A stretch of DNA of 64,000 bases from Marinomonas maritima (lineage in GTDB: Bacteria > Pseudomonadota > Gammaproteobacteria > Pseudomonadales > Marinomonadaceae): positions 1,069,501 to 1,133,500 of the forward strand of contig NZ_JAMZEG020000002.1 in assembly GCF_024435075.2 (NCBI RefSeq), in the 5' to 3' direction. The first letter of the stretch is position 1, and each line of letters begins with the position of its first letter. Shown here in pieces: positions 55,606-64,000 of this stretch. Under the pieces are notes generated by a model. That model was not told the DNA's origin and did no database searches. It saw nothing but the letters and a program-made list of their open reading frames with translations. The position numbers and the translations under genes are program-made.

Positions 55606-56403
55606 ATGTCGTCTTCCACTTGGTTTCAAACCATCAAGGCTTGCCCATTTCCAGCTCTTCGACTTTTCATGTTTCCGTACGCTGGCGGGAATGCCCGGAT
55701 ATTTAATCACTGGGCAAAATCCATTCCCCAAAATATAGAGGTTTTAGCTCTGCAGTTACCGGGGCGTGGTGAGCGTATTACGGAGCAACCACAGTCGAAT
55801 ATAGACTCGCTACTCAATACATTGGAAATAGAGTTCTCTACGTATAACGCCAACGCCGTTCCATTTGTGTTTTTGGGACATAGCCTTGGGGCAAGAATTG
55901 CGATTGAGTTAACGTATCGATTTTATGCCCGTCAGAAAACGCTTCCCATTCATTTTATCGCCTCAGGTGCACTCTCACCTGATTTAAAAAGAATACAGAT
56001 AAATACTTCTAGCATGTCTAACTGTGCATTTGTCGAGTTACTTAAAAGAATCGGGGGCACCCCCAAAAACATCCTTGAAAATAATGAACTCATGCAGCTA
56101 ATTCTTCCAGCAATAAAAGCCGACTTTTGTCTTGCGGAATCGACCAAACCAATCAAGCCAAACCCTTTACCCATTGGCGCAACCATTTTGAACGGAAAGA
56201 GTGATTTCAAAGACACTGAACTACAAATAAAGCACTGGCAAACGCATTTTTCAGCTGAAATTAAGTCGCACATATTCAACGGCGGCCATTTCTTCATTAA
56301 TGAACACGCAAACGAAGTTATGCCAATCGTAAGCGATATACTACGACAATTAATCTTTGATATTCAGACGAATCAGACAGTCACACTAAAGCGGGTCATT
56401 TAA
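55606..56403 (+). CDS. Type II thioesterase
   Basis: A 265-residue alpha/beta hydrolase of the free thioesterase family that serves NRPS and PKS systems. It opens with RLFMFPYAGGNA, followed by LQLPGRGER (about 49-57). The nucleophile is in FLGHSLGAR (Ser near 90), Asp in SDFKDTE near 207 and His in FNGGHFF near 227. It removes wrong acyl groups from carrier domains or, since the PKS lacks a fused TE, might release product. A run of A with AAAGGA precedes the ATG. Confidence 0.93.
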   Translation: MSSSTWFQTIKACPFPALRLFMFPYAGGNARIFNHWAKSIPQNIEVLALQLPGRGERITEQPQSNIDSLLNTLEIEFSTYNANAVPFVFLGHSLGARIAIELTYRFYARQKTLPIHFIASGALSPDLKRIQINTSSMSNCAFVELLKRIGGTPKNILENNELMQLILPAIKADFCLAESTKPIKPNPLPIGATILNGKSDFKDTELQIKHWQTHFSAEIKSHIFNGGHFFINEHANEVMPIVSDILRQLIFDIQTNQTVTLKRVI

Positions 56404-56660
56404 GTCAAAATATCCATGAACAAAGAAGACTTGCAATCACAACACATGCACAATCATTAAAAGTTATCTATAAGGATAGTTGTTCATATCGTACAAAATT
56501 AACTGCTGTACAGACTTAAACCAAACAGATTTATAAGCTATATAACTGTCTGTCCCACTAAACAGGCCAGTCACAGCGAAATATTTTCTGACCAAACGTT
56601 TAACCAACAGCCTTCCTTCTTCTCCTTAAAGAAAGAGGAAGACGATTGGTTACCGCAAGT

Positions 56661-57443
56661 TTAGTTAGCTTTAATCTGACAAACTACTTCGCCGCCTTCA
56701 AAAACACACAATTCACCTTCTTCCATTTGTTGCCAAGTCTCGTCATGTGTCAAAGGCTGTGTCGCAATCACGGTGACGACGTCTTTGTCGGTGGTAACTT
56801 CTTTGAAATCAATAATGACGTCTTCGTCGGATAAAGTGGCTTTTTTGAACGGTGCGCGTCGGGTGATCCAGTGCAATTTGGTGGTACAGAAACAATATAA
56901 GCGTACACCGTCAGACAACATCATGTTGAACACACCACGACTCTTTAGTTGTAAGGCTAATTCCGACAGTATGGTTGATATTTCGTCCAGTGATGGTTCG
57001 CTTTCGCCCAAGTGAGCTTGAAGCTGCTCAATGATCCAGCAAAAAGCCCGCTCAGAATCTGTGTTACCTAGTGGATGATACTGTGTGATAGGCAGTGTGT
57101 TTGCATCTTCAAGTTGTCCATTATGCGCGTAAGACCAAGTTTTATCCCACAATAAGCGGCTAAACGGATGCGTGTTTAACAAACACACCGCACCCACGTT
57201 GGCTTGTCGAATATGGCTAATGACGATGTCACATTTTAATGATGTATTACTAATCACTTCTGCTATGTCTGAGTCCGCACTTGGGCTTGGATCATGTAAT
57301 GTCCATACATTAGTATCACGGTACATGGCCATTCCCCAGCCATCTTTATGAGGACCAGTACGCCCACCACGAGCGCGTAAACCAGAAAAGCTAAAGCAAA
57401 TATCAGTTGGCACATTGGCACTCATGCCCAATAACTCACACAT
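56661..57443 (-). CDS. yafJ: Class II glutamine amidotransferase, YafJ-like
   Basis: A 260-residue protein. I start at the ATG at 57443 because it puts the nucleophilic cysteine at position 2 (MCELLGMSAN), as the family needs; the frame runs 5 codons further up. Other landmarks are GPHKDGWGMAMY (about 32-43), RQANVGAV, NTHPFSR and YAHNGQL (about 96-115). The partner or product of YafJ proteins is not well known. The start overlaps the end of the VWA gene by 8 bases. Confidence 0.92.
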   Translation of the reverse strand: MCELLGMSANVPTDICFSFSGLRARGGRTGPHKDGWGMAMYRDTNVWTLHDPSPSADSDIAEVISNTSLKCDIVISHIRQANVGAVCLLNTHPFSRLLWDKTWSYAHNGQLEDANTLPITQYHPLGNTDSERAFCWIIEQLQAHLGESEPSLDEISTILSELALQLKSRGVFNMMLSDGVRLYCFCTTKLHWITRRAPFKKATLSDEDVIIDFKEVTTDKDVVTVIATQPLTHDETWQQMEEGELCVFEGGEVVCQIKAN

Positions 57444-59307
57444 CGTCTGTATCATCACTCTTAAGGGATTTGTTTTTTTGCATACGGCGATACAAAAATA
57501 TACCAGTGGCGATAATTAAAATACCGCCCAGATTTAAGCCTATGTACATCATCCATTCTGTTTTTGACAAGCTATCCGTCTTTTCAACGGTCTTATCAAC
57601 ATCTGACACTTCAAGGTCAGCGGCATCAAGTTCAGAAGACTGCTTACCACTCTCTTCTGCTTCATCAACTACCGAGACCGCAGGAAGAACCATGACTGGC
57701 ATCAAGTCTCTATTGGATGAAGGGATTGACATTAATAACATGCTAGTAGGATCAATATCGTCCAACCTTACCGTCGGCGCTTCATCCCCTTTCCGGTTAA
57801 AGTGCCAAAAGGGTGTCCAATAGTCGAAACGCAATCCAGTTTGGGTCATACCAATGAGCTTAGCTCGAACTTTCACATTATCGTCCGCGGACACTGGAAT
57901 AATTTTTTCCCAATAACCTTGGCCAACCAATGGCATCTCTTCTGTTTCAGTCGTGCCATTGTTGTAGGTAAACTCAAGCTTTACATTTGAACGTGATACA
58001 TTCAGTTTCAGGTTGACTGGATGGGCTGAAAAAGCAATTAAGTTACCACCTGGGTTTGTGCCTTTAAAGTCGATAGCAGGATGCACGGTAAAATATTGGC
58101 TGAGCTGTCGCGAAAATGTTTTGCCATCCAACAGACTCACCAATTCATAATTACCCGGCTCGCTAATGCCTTCTAAACGCAGCTTAAATTGTCCATTGGT
58201 TCGTGCCATATCGTGAGACAAAATGGTTTCTTTTTGCTCTCCACTCAAACGTACTAAAGTTTGCTTTACCGTCACCAAATTCAGAATATTATCGTCTTTA
58301 ATAATCACGTTTTTTTGGAACAAACCAACGGTTGAATAAATTGGTTCATTCACAAATATAATGGGAGCAATTTTAGTCGCTTGCGCACTTAGGTTGGTAA
58401 TCACCCTAATGCTGCTACGCTCAAAGTCGACATTATTAACTTTCCACACACCCGCATCCGGCTTACGCACTGTGATTAGTGTGTAATGGTCCGATGCCGC
58501 AACAGAAGCATCACGATAAGTAACCAGAGACAAAAGCGAGCCATCGGGTTTAACGATATGTGGTTGTATACCATTGTCATGAAACACCACTAGCGTTAGC
58601 TCATCAATTGCATCGTCAACAACAAATTGATTACCATCAAATGGCAATTCATCAGAGGGTGATGCCTGTGTAAAAATTCGATCAAAGGTATCGAGTAAAT
58701 CTTCTGGAATGGCCACTTCTGTATGAGTTGCATCGGTTCTTAGCGAAAGAGATTCAAGTAGGTCTTTATCGGTATAACCAGTCATAGACACTGTATGAAG
58801 ATGAATGTCTCGCTCTTCCAACCTAACCATTAACTCATTTAAAATACGGTTACGTGAAGTTTTGTTTACCGCCTCATCCAAACTAATATCAACCATGCCG
58901 TCCGTCACCAGAATCCAGTGACGGTTAAATTCAGGCGCTAAGTTTCCTGAGTCCGGTGTGTCCAGCAAGAGTCTAATAATGGCTTCTAGGTCGGTTTTGA
59001 CATCCTGCGTGACATAGCTGTTTACATAGCTGGCTAATTTAGACTTTGTGGCTTTATTGACGATAGATTCTGGTAACAGCACACGAGGCTCTTCCCCAAA
59101 CAACCAAATGCCTAAGGACGCTTTTTCTTCAGGGGCGAGATTTGATATAAGACGAAGCGCTTCCGAGGTGAGCTTATCAGGATCACTGATCAGCATACTG
59201 CCAGAAGCATCCACAATAACGCGGAATTGAGTGTCCGCCTGACTCAACGGCACCCAAAAGGACAATACAGCCGATAACAACACAGTATTTATTTTCAACC
59301 ACTTCAC
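57436..59307 (-). CDS. VWA-domain membrane-anchored periplasmic protein
   Basis: A 623-residue protein with an N-terminal signal peptide (MKWLKINTVLLSAVLSFWVP, then SQAD), a von Willebrand A domain (about 27-215) whose metal site reads VDASGSM (about 33), a beta-rich middle part and a C-terminal membrane helix (about 585-605) with a short basic then acidic tail. It resembles the gammaproteobacterial TIGR03503 family, but this is from memory. A role in cell-envelope binding is inferred from topology. Confidence 0.85.
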   Translation of the reverse strand: MKWLKINTVLLSAVLSFWVPLSQADTQFRVIVDASGSMLISDPDKLTSEALRLISNLAPEEKASLGIWLFGEEPRVLLPESIVNKATKSKLASYVNSYVTQDVKTDLEAIIRLLLDTPDSGNLAPEFNRHWILVTDGMVDISLDEAVNKTSRNRILNELMVRLEERDIHLHTVSMTGYTDKDLLESLSLRTDATHTEVAIPEDLLDTFDRIFTQASPSDELPFDGNQFVVDDAIDELTLVVFHDNGIQPHIVKPDGSLLSLVTYRDASVAASDHYTLITVRKPDAGVWKVNNVDFERSSIRVITNLSAQATKIAPIIFVNEPIYSTVGLFQKNVIIKDDNILNLVTVKQTLVRLSGEQKETILSHDMARTNGQFKLRLEGISEPGNYELVSLLDGKTFSRQLSQYFTVHPAIDFKGTNPGGNLIAFSAHPVNLKLNVSRSNVKLEFTYNNGTTETEEMPLVGQGYWEKIIPVSADDNVKVRAKLIGMTQTGLRFDYWTPFWHFNRKGDEAPTVRLDDIDPTSMLLMSIPSSNRDLMPVMVLPAVSVVDEAEESGKQSSELDAADLEVSDVDKTVEKTDSLSKTEWMMYIGLNLGGILIIATGIFLYRRMQKNKSLKSDDTDDV

Positions 59308-59359
59308 GTTTGCGAACTCCTTGAACTACTTTGCTGAAATTAGCGACCATTCACCGCAA

Positions 59360-59839
59360 CTAAGTTATATCATACGGCTCGGGTGTACCATGTACCCACT
59401 TGATAATATGGGTTTCCCATTCATCTTCGTCAACTGCTTGCTCGTTCACGGCATAGTGTCGAACCGTCAATCCTTGTCGAAGCATTTCTTTGTTACTACC
59501 AACCACCAAAGGGTGCCAATTTGGCAACGCTTTCGTTTCATGTAAGACGCGATAACTGCAGGTATCTGGTAACCATTGAAACTCATCAATTTGATCCGGT
59601 GTTAACGTAATACAGCTCGGCACTTCCGTTTTCCGAGTCTCATATACCTTACATTGGCAACTTGCAGCATTCAGCTGATGACAAGAAAGATTGGTATAAA
59701 AGACCTCTTCTGTATCATCATCCTGCAACTTTTGAAGACAACATTTACCACAACCATCGCAAATAGACTCCCACTCTACAGGAGACATTTTCTCCAGTGG
59801 CGTGGTTTTCCAAAAAGGCTCGTAACGCTTTGCAATCAT
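59360..59839 (-). CDS. YcgN-family cysteine cluster protein (UPF0260)
   Basis: A 159-residue protein with the spaced cysteines of the family: ICDGCGKCCLQKL (about 27-39), LSCHQLN, CQCKVYETR and, later, DTCSYRVLHE. These may bind a metal or cluster. The order ycgN-ycgL-rnd is common in gammaproteobacteria. Confidence 0.93.
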   Translation of the reverse strand: MIAKRYEPFWKTTPLEKMSPVEWESICDGCGKCCLQKLQDDDTEEVFYTNLSCHQLNAASCQCKVYETRKTEVPSCITLTPDQIDEFQWLPDTCSYRVLHETKALPNWHPLVVGSNKEMLRQGLTVRHYAVNEQAVDEDEWETHIIKWVHGTPEPYDIT

Positions 59840-59856
59840 TATCTGAACCCAAGTAG

Positions 59857-60150
59857 TTAATACACAGCTTGTGTCGGAGTTTTATACAAATCCAACAGAT
59901 ACTCTTCTTTTACTGGCGGTAGCTGCAAGTAAAAACCTTTTTCCCGAATGCCTTTAATGACGTTTTCAGGATTCGCTCTCGCCAGCTTACTTTCTGCTGT
60001 TAGCAGCACGACCATTGCGCTAATCCCCTTTCCAAAGCGTGTCATTAGCTCTTCAGGAATGTCTTTAAGACCTAGGCTTTTTTCTACATACAAGTACATC
60101 CCATCATGTTTTGAAGAGCGAAATACTTGTACAATTAAATGCTGTTTCAT
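59857..60150 (-). CDS. YcgL-domain protein
   Basis: A 97-residue protein of the YcgL fold (VEKSLGLKDIPEELMTRFGK; KGIREKGFYLQLPP). Function unknown; it sits between rnd and ycgN on the same strand. Confidence 0.93.
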   Translation of the reverse strand: MKQHLIVQVFRSSKHDGMYLYVEKSLGLKDIPEELMTRFGKGISAMVVLLTAESKLARANPENVIKGIREKGFYLQLPPVKEEYLLDLYKTPTQAVY

Positions 60151-60199
60151 AATTTTCTCTTGGCGAGTTATTCGCCATGTTAGGGCTTTTTAAACTTTT

Positions 60200-61339
60200 C
60201 TATTTTTTGAATGTATTTAATATGGGATCAACAATAACGTCTCGTCGCCACCCTTTTATGGCAGGGTTCTGCCAGTCCACAGGACTACCGTCAAACAAGT
60301 GTCGCACTAAAGGATCTAACAGTTTACGCTTCATCATGGCTTCTGGCGCAATCTTTAATGTTTCAGATTGTTCACGAACAAAAGACTTAATCGATTTGGT
60401 TAAATCTCCCGCTTGAGAAGGCAACGGCACATCCAACGGCAACTGGTACTCATCCGCAGACAATTCGTTTACCAAAGCGACATTTTGTAAGATCACCTCA
60501 CCGTATAAACGATGTTGACGTCCAGTCAGTTCTTCTGCCTCAGAAACCGCTTTATGATGAGTCGGTAAGGTATTCGCCAAAGACCATAATGTACGATCTT
60601 TTAATATCTGACCTTTAGGAACGTCTTCTTTTCGAGCTTGCTCATCACGCCAAATAAACAACAACCTCAACAGTGTTAAACCGGCTGGAGACAAACGCCA
60701 CGCCGTTTTAATACCAGCCCAATTCTGCTCAGGGTCAGAATTCATCTGATATTGCCACTTCAGCGACTCACAGTCTTCCAACACCCACTCAAGCATGTTT
60801 TTTTCTTCTAAGCGGGCAATTTGCATTGGATACATTTTTGCCAAGTACACAACGTCTAGCGCCGCATAACGTTTTTGTGCATCGGTCAATGGACGTTGAA
60901 CCCAATCCGAACGCGTTTCGTCTTTTGCAACTTCGATCTGCAAATATTCATGAATCAGCTTCACATAACTCAATGACCATTGGGCGCTCGCATAGGCTTC
61001 ACCGATCTGAGTGTCGTAAAACGGTATTGGTAATACGCCCAATAAACGATCAAATACATCGAGATCTTCAGAACAAGCGTGAAATACCTTCATCACAGAA
61101 GGATTCACCATTAACGCTCGAAGCGGTTCCCATTCGTCAATACTCAATGGATCAATTAGCACGGCTTTATCACCTTCACTAATTTGAATGAGCCCCGTAA
61201 TAGGAAAATAGGTCGTGCGACGAATAAATTCCGTGTCGACCGCAATGACTGGTAACTGCGCCCAGTAATCACACCATGTCGCCAGCGATTCGTTATCCGC
61301 AACCCAAATAATATTCAGAGCATCATCTTGATCATTCAT
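60200..61339 (-). CDS. rnd: Ribonuclease D
   Basis: A 379-residue 3'-5' exoribonuclease for tRNA ends. DEDD motifs: VDTEFIRRTTYFP (about 35-47), HACSEDLDVF (about 86-95) and the third block RYAALDVVYLAKM (about 161-173). The HRDC domain lies at about 210-290. It follows recR with one base between the genes. Confidence 0.96.
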   Translation of the reverse strand: MNDQDDALNIIWVADNESLATWCDYWAQLPVIAVDTEFIRRTTYFPITGLIQISEGDKAVLIDPLSIDEWEPLRALMVNPSVMKVFHACSEDLDVFDRLLGVLPIPFYDTQIGEAYASAQWSLSYVKLIHEYLQIEVAKDETRSDWVQRPLTDAQKRYAALDVVYLAKMYPMQIARLEEKNMLEWVLEDCESLKWQYQMNSDPEQNWAGIKTAWRLSPAGLTLLRLLFIWRDEQARKEDVPKGQILKDRTLWSLANTLPTHHKAVSEAEELTGRQHRLYGEVILQNVALVNELSADEYQLPLDVPLPSQAGDLTKSIKSFVREQSETLKIAPEAMMKRKLLDPLVRHLFDGSPVDWQNPAIKGWRRDVIVDPILNTFKK

Positions 61340-61340
61340 A

Positions 61341-61934
61341 CTAGAGTTTCTTCCGTCCCTCTAGCGCCAACGCCAGAGTATTCCCATCAACGTATTCCAG
61401 CTCACCACCCATAGGAACTCCATGAGCGATTCGACTGACATTGATGTTCAATGTTTTTAATTTCTCGGCGATATAGTGACAAGTGGCTTCACCTTCTACC
61501 GTCGAGTTAGTGGCAATAATCGCCTCTTCTACTTCGTTATGCTGTACCAAGGCTTCAAGACGATCTAAGCCTAACTCTTCAGGACCAATGCCATCAATCG
61601 GTGACAAATGCCCTAATAAAACAAAGTAACGTCCTGTGTAAGTGCCCGCCGACTCAATCGCCACAACATCCGCTGGCGTTTCAACAATACACAGACGCTT
61701 AGCGTCGCGCTCGGGATCTCGGCAAAGTTGACACTCTGACTCTTCCGTCAATGTACGACAACTTGAACAACGCCCGACTTTGTCGAGCGCTTCACGCAAT
61801 GAATTCGCTAGTCTATCGGCCCCTTGATGACCACGCTCCAATAAATACAGCGCCATTTTCTGAGCCGATCTTGGACCGACGCCTGGTAAACAGCGCAATG
61901 ATTCAATTAATTCTTTTATTAAGGGACTGAACAA
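61341..61934 (-). CDS. recR: Recombination protein RecR
   Basis: A 197-residue DNA-binding protein for RecFOR repair. It has the helix-hairpin-helix LPGVGPRSAQKMA (about 17-29), a four-Cys zinc site (CSSCRTLTEESECQLC, about 56-71) and the Toprim domain (IVETPADVVAIE, then HLSPIDGIGPEELGL). The gene order dnaX-ybaB-recR is the standard one. Confidence 0.97.
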   Translation of the reverse strand: MFSPLIKELIESLRCLPGVGPRSAQKMALYLLERGHQGADRLANSLREALDKVGRCSSCRTLTEESECQLCRDPERDAKRLCIVETPADVVAIESAGTYTGRYFVLLGHLSPIDGIGPEELGLDRLEALVQHNEVEEAIIATNSTVEGEATCHYIAEKLKTLNINVSRIAHGVPMGGELEYVDGNTLALALEGRKKL

Positions 61935-61943
61935 AGCAAACTC

Positions 61944-62270
61944 CTAGAACGGCATTTTGAAACCGGATGGCAAGGACATACCCGCCGTTGCAGATTCCAT
62001 TTTTTCTTTTTGACTCACTTCAATGTTACGCACCGCATCGTTAACCGCGGCCGCAATTAAGTCTTCTAGCATTTCTTTGTCATCCGCGAACAAAGAGTCA
62101 TCAATAGATACACGCTTTACATCATGACGGCCCGTCATCACAATTTTGACAAGGCCAGCGCCCGCTTGACCTTCGACTTCCATGTTGGCAACTTCTTCTT
62201 GCGCCTTTTGCATGTTTTCCTGCATTTGCTGCGCTTGGCGCATCATGTTACCCATACCACCTTTAAACAT
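61944..62270 (-). CDS. ybaB: YbaB/EbfC nucleoid-associated protein
   Basis: A 108-residue DNA-binding protein. The N-terminus is Met/Gln-rich (MRQAQQMQENMQKAQEEV), then VEGQAGAGLVKIVMTGRHDVKRVSID, the family core. It lies between dnaX and recR. Confidence 0.97.
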   Translation of the reverse strand: MFKGGMGNMMRQAQQMQENMQKAQEEVANMEVEGQAGAGLVKIVMTGRHDVKRVSIDDSLFADDKEMLEDLIAAAVNDAVRNIEVSQKEKMESATAGMSLPSGFKMPF

Positions 62271-62285
62271 AACTTTCTCTCCAAA

Positions 62286-64000
62286 TTAAGCTTTAACTTT
62301 AACTGTATCGTAAACCAACTGTGCACCCATCGTAGCCGATAGCGCTTGTACAACTGGATGTGAATTTAAATGTTCGATAGCGACCTGCAAGGCTTCCGCG
62401 CGTTTACTCGCTGCAAATTCCTCTGCCGTCACACCACTGGTGTCTTCCACCGTATCTATGATCAAAGGCACAGACATAGCGAAAAAATCGCTTAATGCCC
62501 CTTGTACTTGCTCGTAGCGTGCTTGATTAAGCATGTGCCCATATTCCAAAGGTACTTCCAAACGAATGCCTTGATCACTGGCATCCACCAAGCTGGAATT
62601 CATTAAAATATTCTGTACCAATCCCGTCAAAGATAAACGCGGCGCCACCAGCCACCATAGCTTCATGGTCAATTCATTATAGTGACTTAACGCTGGCATC
62701 GGCATCGCTAATGCTGGTTGTGCTATAGTATCAGGGACTTTTGACAACCGCGTGTCAGGCTCTTTGTTTTCTTCGATCTGCGGTGAGGCAATAGGTTCCG
62801 CCCCTAATGCATCAACTAAGTCTGCTGCTGGATTAAAGGGATTAATGATATCTGCAATTTCTCGCTCTTCGGCTTCCTCTTCGTCCTCATCATCCTCGTC
62901 TGTCGCCGCGTCTAAATACTCGGCTTCTGCGACGACGAACGGCTTACAGTCTTGTTCCGATGATAGAATCGGCTCTGGCTCAATCGCCACCAACCGCTCT
63001 TCTATTTGCGGCTCTGCTTGTTCTAACGGTTCTCTTTCTTGTAACGACTCTGCGTCTTGTAATGCTGTCGTTTCAGCGAATGTAACGTCTTCTGGTGAAA
63101 CCTGTGTTATCGATTTTTTCACCTCAACGGCCTGTGGCTCAACCAGTGGTTCAATGTTTTCTTCTTCAAAAGAAACCGATGCTTCGGTAGGAGACTCTTC
63201 TGGTGCGTCTTCCCAAGGTGGATGTTCCGCGACAGCAGAAGCAAGCGCTTCTTTTTTGTCTATTATTGTTGTCGGTGTCGCCAGCACGGTGGATGTCGAT
63301 GGCGTTTCTACCGCGTCATCGACGGCAATATCTACTAACTCATCGTCGGGTGTTTTTTTTTCTGTTGTGGCGTGCGACGGGGCATCAACTTCCGGCGCTG
63401 TTTGTATTGCTGCCGGCGCGTTATGGCTCATCACCATAGGTGGCACAGGACGAAAGGCAATTAACCTTAACATCAGCATTTCAAAGCCAGCACGGGCTGA
63501 ATGCGCCAGGTATAAATCACGACGACCAATCAACAAGCTCTGATACATAACTTGTATTTCTTCAGAGCTTACATTGGCAGCAATAGTTTGAATTCTAACC
63601 AAATCCCCAAGCTGATCAGCCAGAGCACCCGGCACCTGTTGCTCTATCGCTACGCGATGCAAGGTATCCAATAAACTACCACAAATCGCCGTAAAATCAG
63701 GTTGATAATCAGCAAGCTGCTCTATAAGAGACAGCACTTGTGCGGCATTTTTAGAGACAACCACTTCCAATAAGTCCAACACCTGAGCTTGGTTAATCAG
63801 GCCCAACATAGCCGTCACGCCAGATTCAGAAATGGTGCCATTACCAAATGCAATTGCCTGATCCGTCAAACTCAACGCATCACGCATACTGCCATTCGCC
63901 GCTTGACCTATTTGCCATAACGCGGGCTGATCAAAGTTGACCTTTTCTGCATTAAGCACAGTTTGCAAATAATCGACCACGCGCTGTGGTGTCATGTTTT
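62286..64000 (-). CDS. dnaX: DNA polymerase III tau/gamma subunit, 3' part
   Basis: The visible part is the C-terminal 571 codons; the gene starts outside the window. It begins in the AAA+ region (NMTPQRVV, then GSMRDALSLTDQAIA), continues through the collar domain (LLIGRRDLYLAHSARAGFEMLMLRLIAF), a long acidic, low-complexity linker (about 63420-62780, with EDDEDEEEAEERE) and the tau-specific end. Tau joins the clamp loader to the polymerase and helicase. A run of nine A in the mRNA at 63361-63353 provides a frameshift site for the short gamma form. Confidence 0.96.
   Translation of the reverse strand, partial: NMTPQRVVDYLQTVLNAEKVNFDQPALWQIGQAANGSMRDALSLTDQAIAFGNGTISESGVTAMLGLINQAQVLDLLEVVVSKNAAQVLSLIEQLADYQPDFTAICGSLLDTLHRVAIEQQVPGALADQLGDLVRIQTIAANVSSEEIQVMYQSLLIGRRDLYLAHSARAGFEMLMLRLIAFRPVPPMVMSHNAPAAIQTAPEVDAPSHATTEKKTPDDELVDIAVDDAVETPSTSTVLATPTTIIDKKEALASAVAEHPPWEDAPEESPTEASVSFEEENIEPLVEPQAVEVKKSITQVSPEDVTFAETTALQDAESLQEREPLEQAEPQIEERLVAIEPEPILSSEQDCKPFVVAEAEYLDAATDEDDEDEEEAEEREIADIINPFNPAADLVDALGAEPIASPQIEENKEPDTRLSKVPDTIAQPALAMPMPALSHYNELTMKLWWLVAPRLSLTGLVQNILMNSSLVDASDQGIRLEVPLEYGHMLNQARYEQVQGALSDFFAMSVPLIIDTVEDTSGVTAEEFAASKRAEALQVAIEHLNSHPVVQALSATMGAQLVYDTVKVKA
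63340..63362 (-). promoter_or_regulatory. dnaX slippery A-run with -1 stop (gamma subunit site)
   Basis: In frame the mRNA reads GAA AAA AAA ACA, so the heptamer A AAA AAA is in the correct phase. After a -1 shift the codons are AAC ACC CGA CGA TGA, and the TGA is at 63342-63340. E. coli dnaX uses A AAA AAG in the same way, and a run of nine A works by transcriptional slippage in Thermus dnaX. I see no clear upstream Shine-Dalgarno-like enhancer; CGACG and CGTCG downstream could form a long-looped stem. Confidence 0.75.

Noticed and set aside
1..64000. tRNA, rRNA, CRISPR arrays, intact transposases
   Set aside because: I looked for cloverleaf-like stretches, regularly spaced repeats and transposase motifs while reading and saw none; a tool search would be more sensitive.

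Overview
This window looks like chromosomal DNA of a marine gammaproteobacterium. The housekeeping genes (dusA-tal, hrpA, cysK, ycgN-ycgL-rnd-recR-ybaB-dnaX) and the fairly AT-rich base composition fit an Oceanospirillales genus such as Marinomonas. The genus is an inference; it rests on no database search.

Region 1 (1-31153) is a non-ribosomal peptide/polyketide locus. Three very large minus-strand genes form one operon: an A-T-C-A-T starter protein (20409-25637), a C-A-T-C-A-T-E-C-A-T-TE protein with an N-terminal docking domain (8521-20409), and an A-T-C-A-T-KS-KR-T-TE hybrid (1-8466) that runs off the left edge. A C-terminal acidic tail on the first protein and a TubC-type docking domain on the second suggest they form one line of five modules. 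The hybrid starts with its own C-less A domain and ends with its own TE, so it may make a second product. To the right lie a divergent ATP-grasp-like gene, an MFS exporter, a JmjC/cupin-type oxygenase and an Sfp/EntD-type phosphopantetheinyl transferase. The transferase can activate the carrier domains of both biosynthetic regions.

Region 2 (31688-42940) is core genome: dusA, tal, an acetyltransferase, a PQQ-type sugar dehydrogenase, a diguanylate cyclase, mlaA, hrpA, cysK and a small hypothetical gene.

Region 3 (43420-56403) is a second biosynthetic cluster on the plus strand. A Crp/Fnr-like regulator is followed, after a 550-base leader with two strong palindromes, by an iterative-type PKS (KS-AT-DH-KR-ACP). 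An in-frame TAA interrupts the PKS inside the KR domain. Behind it come an AfsA-type hotdog protein, a HAD phosphatase, an unknown 282-residue protein, an MFS transporter, a GST, an aldo/keto reductase, an ABM-fold protein and a type II thioesterase. PKS + AfsA + phosphatase + reductase is the enzyme set expected for a butenolide or gamma-butyrolactone pathway fed by a dedicated PKS.

Region 4 (56661-64000, minus strand) is core genome again: a YafJ-type amidotransferase, a VWA membrane protein, ycgN, ycgL, rnd, recR, ybaB and the 3' part of dnaX. The dnaX part carries an A9 slippery run with a -1 frame stop five codons later, the arrangement that yields the gamma subunit of DNA polymerase III. 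No tRNA, rRNA, CRISPR array or intact insertion sequence was seen.
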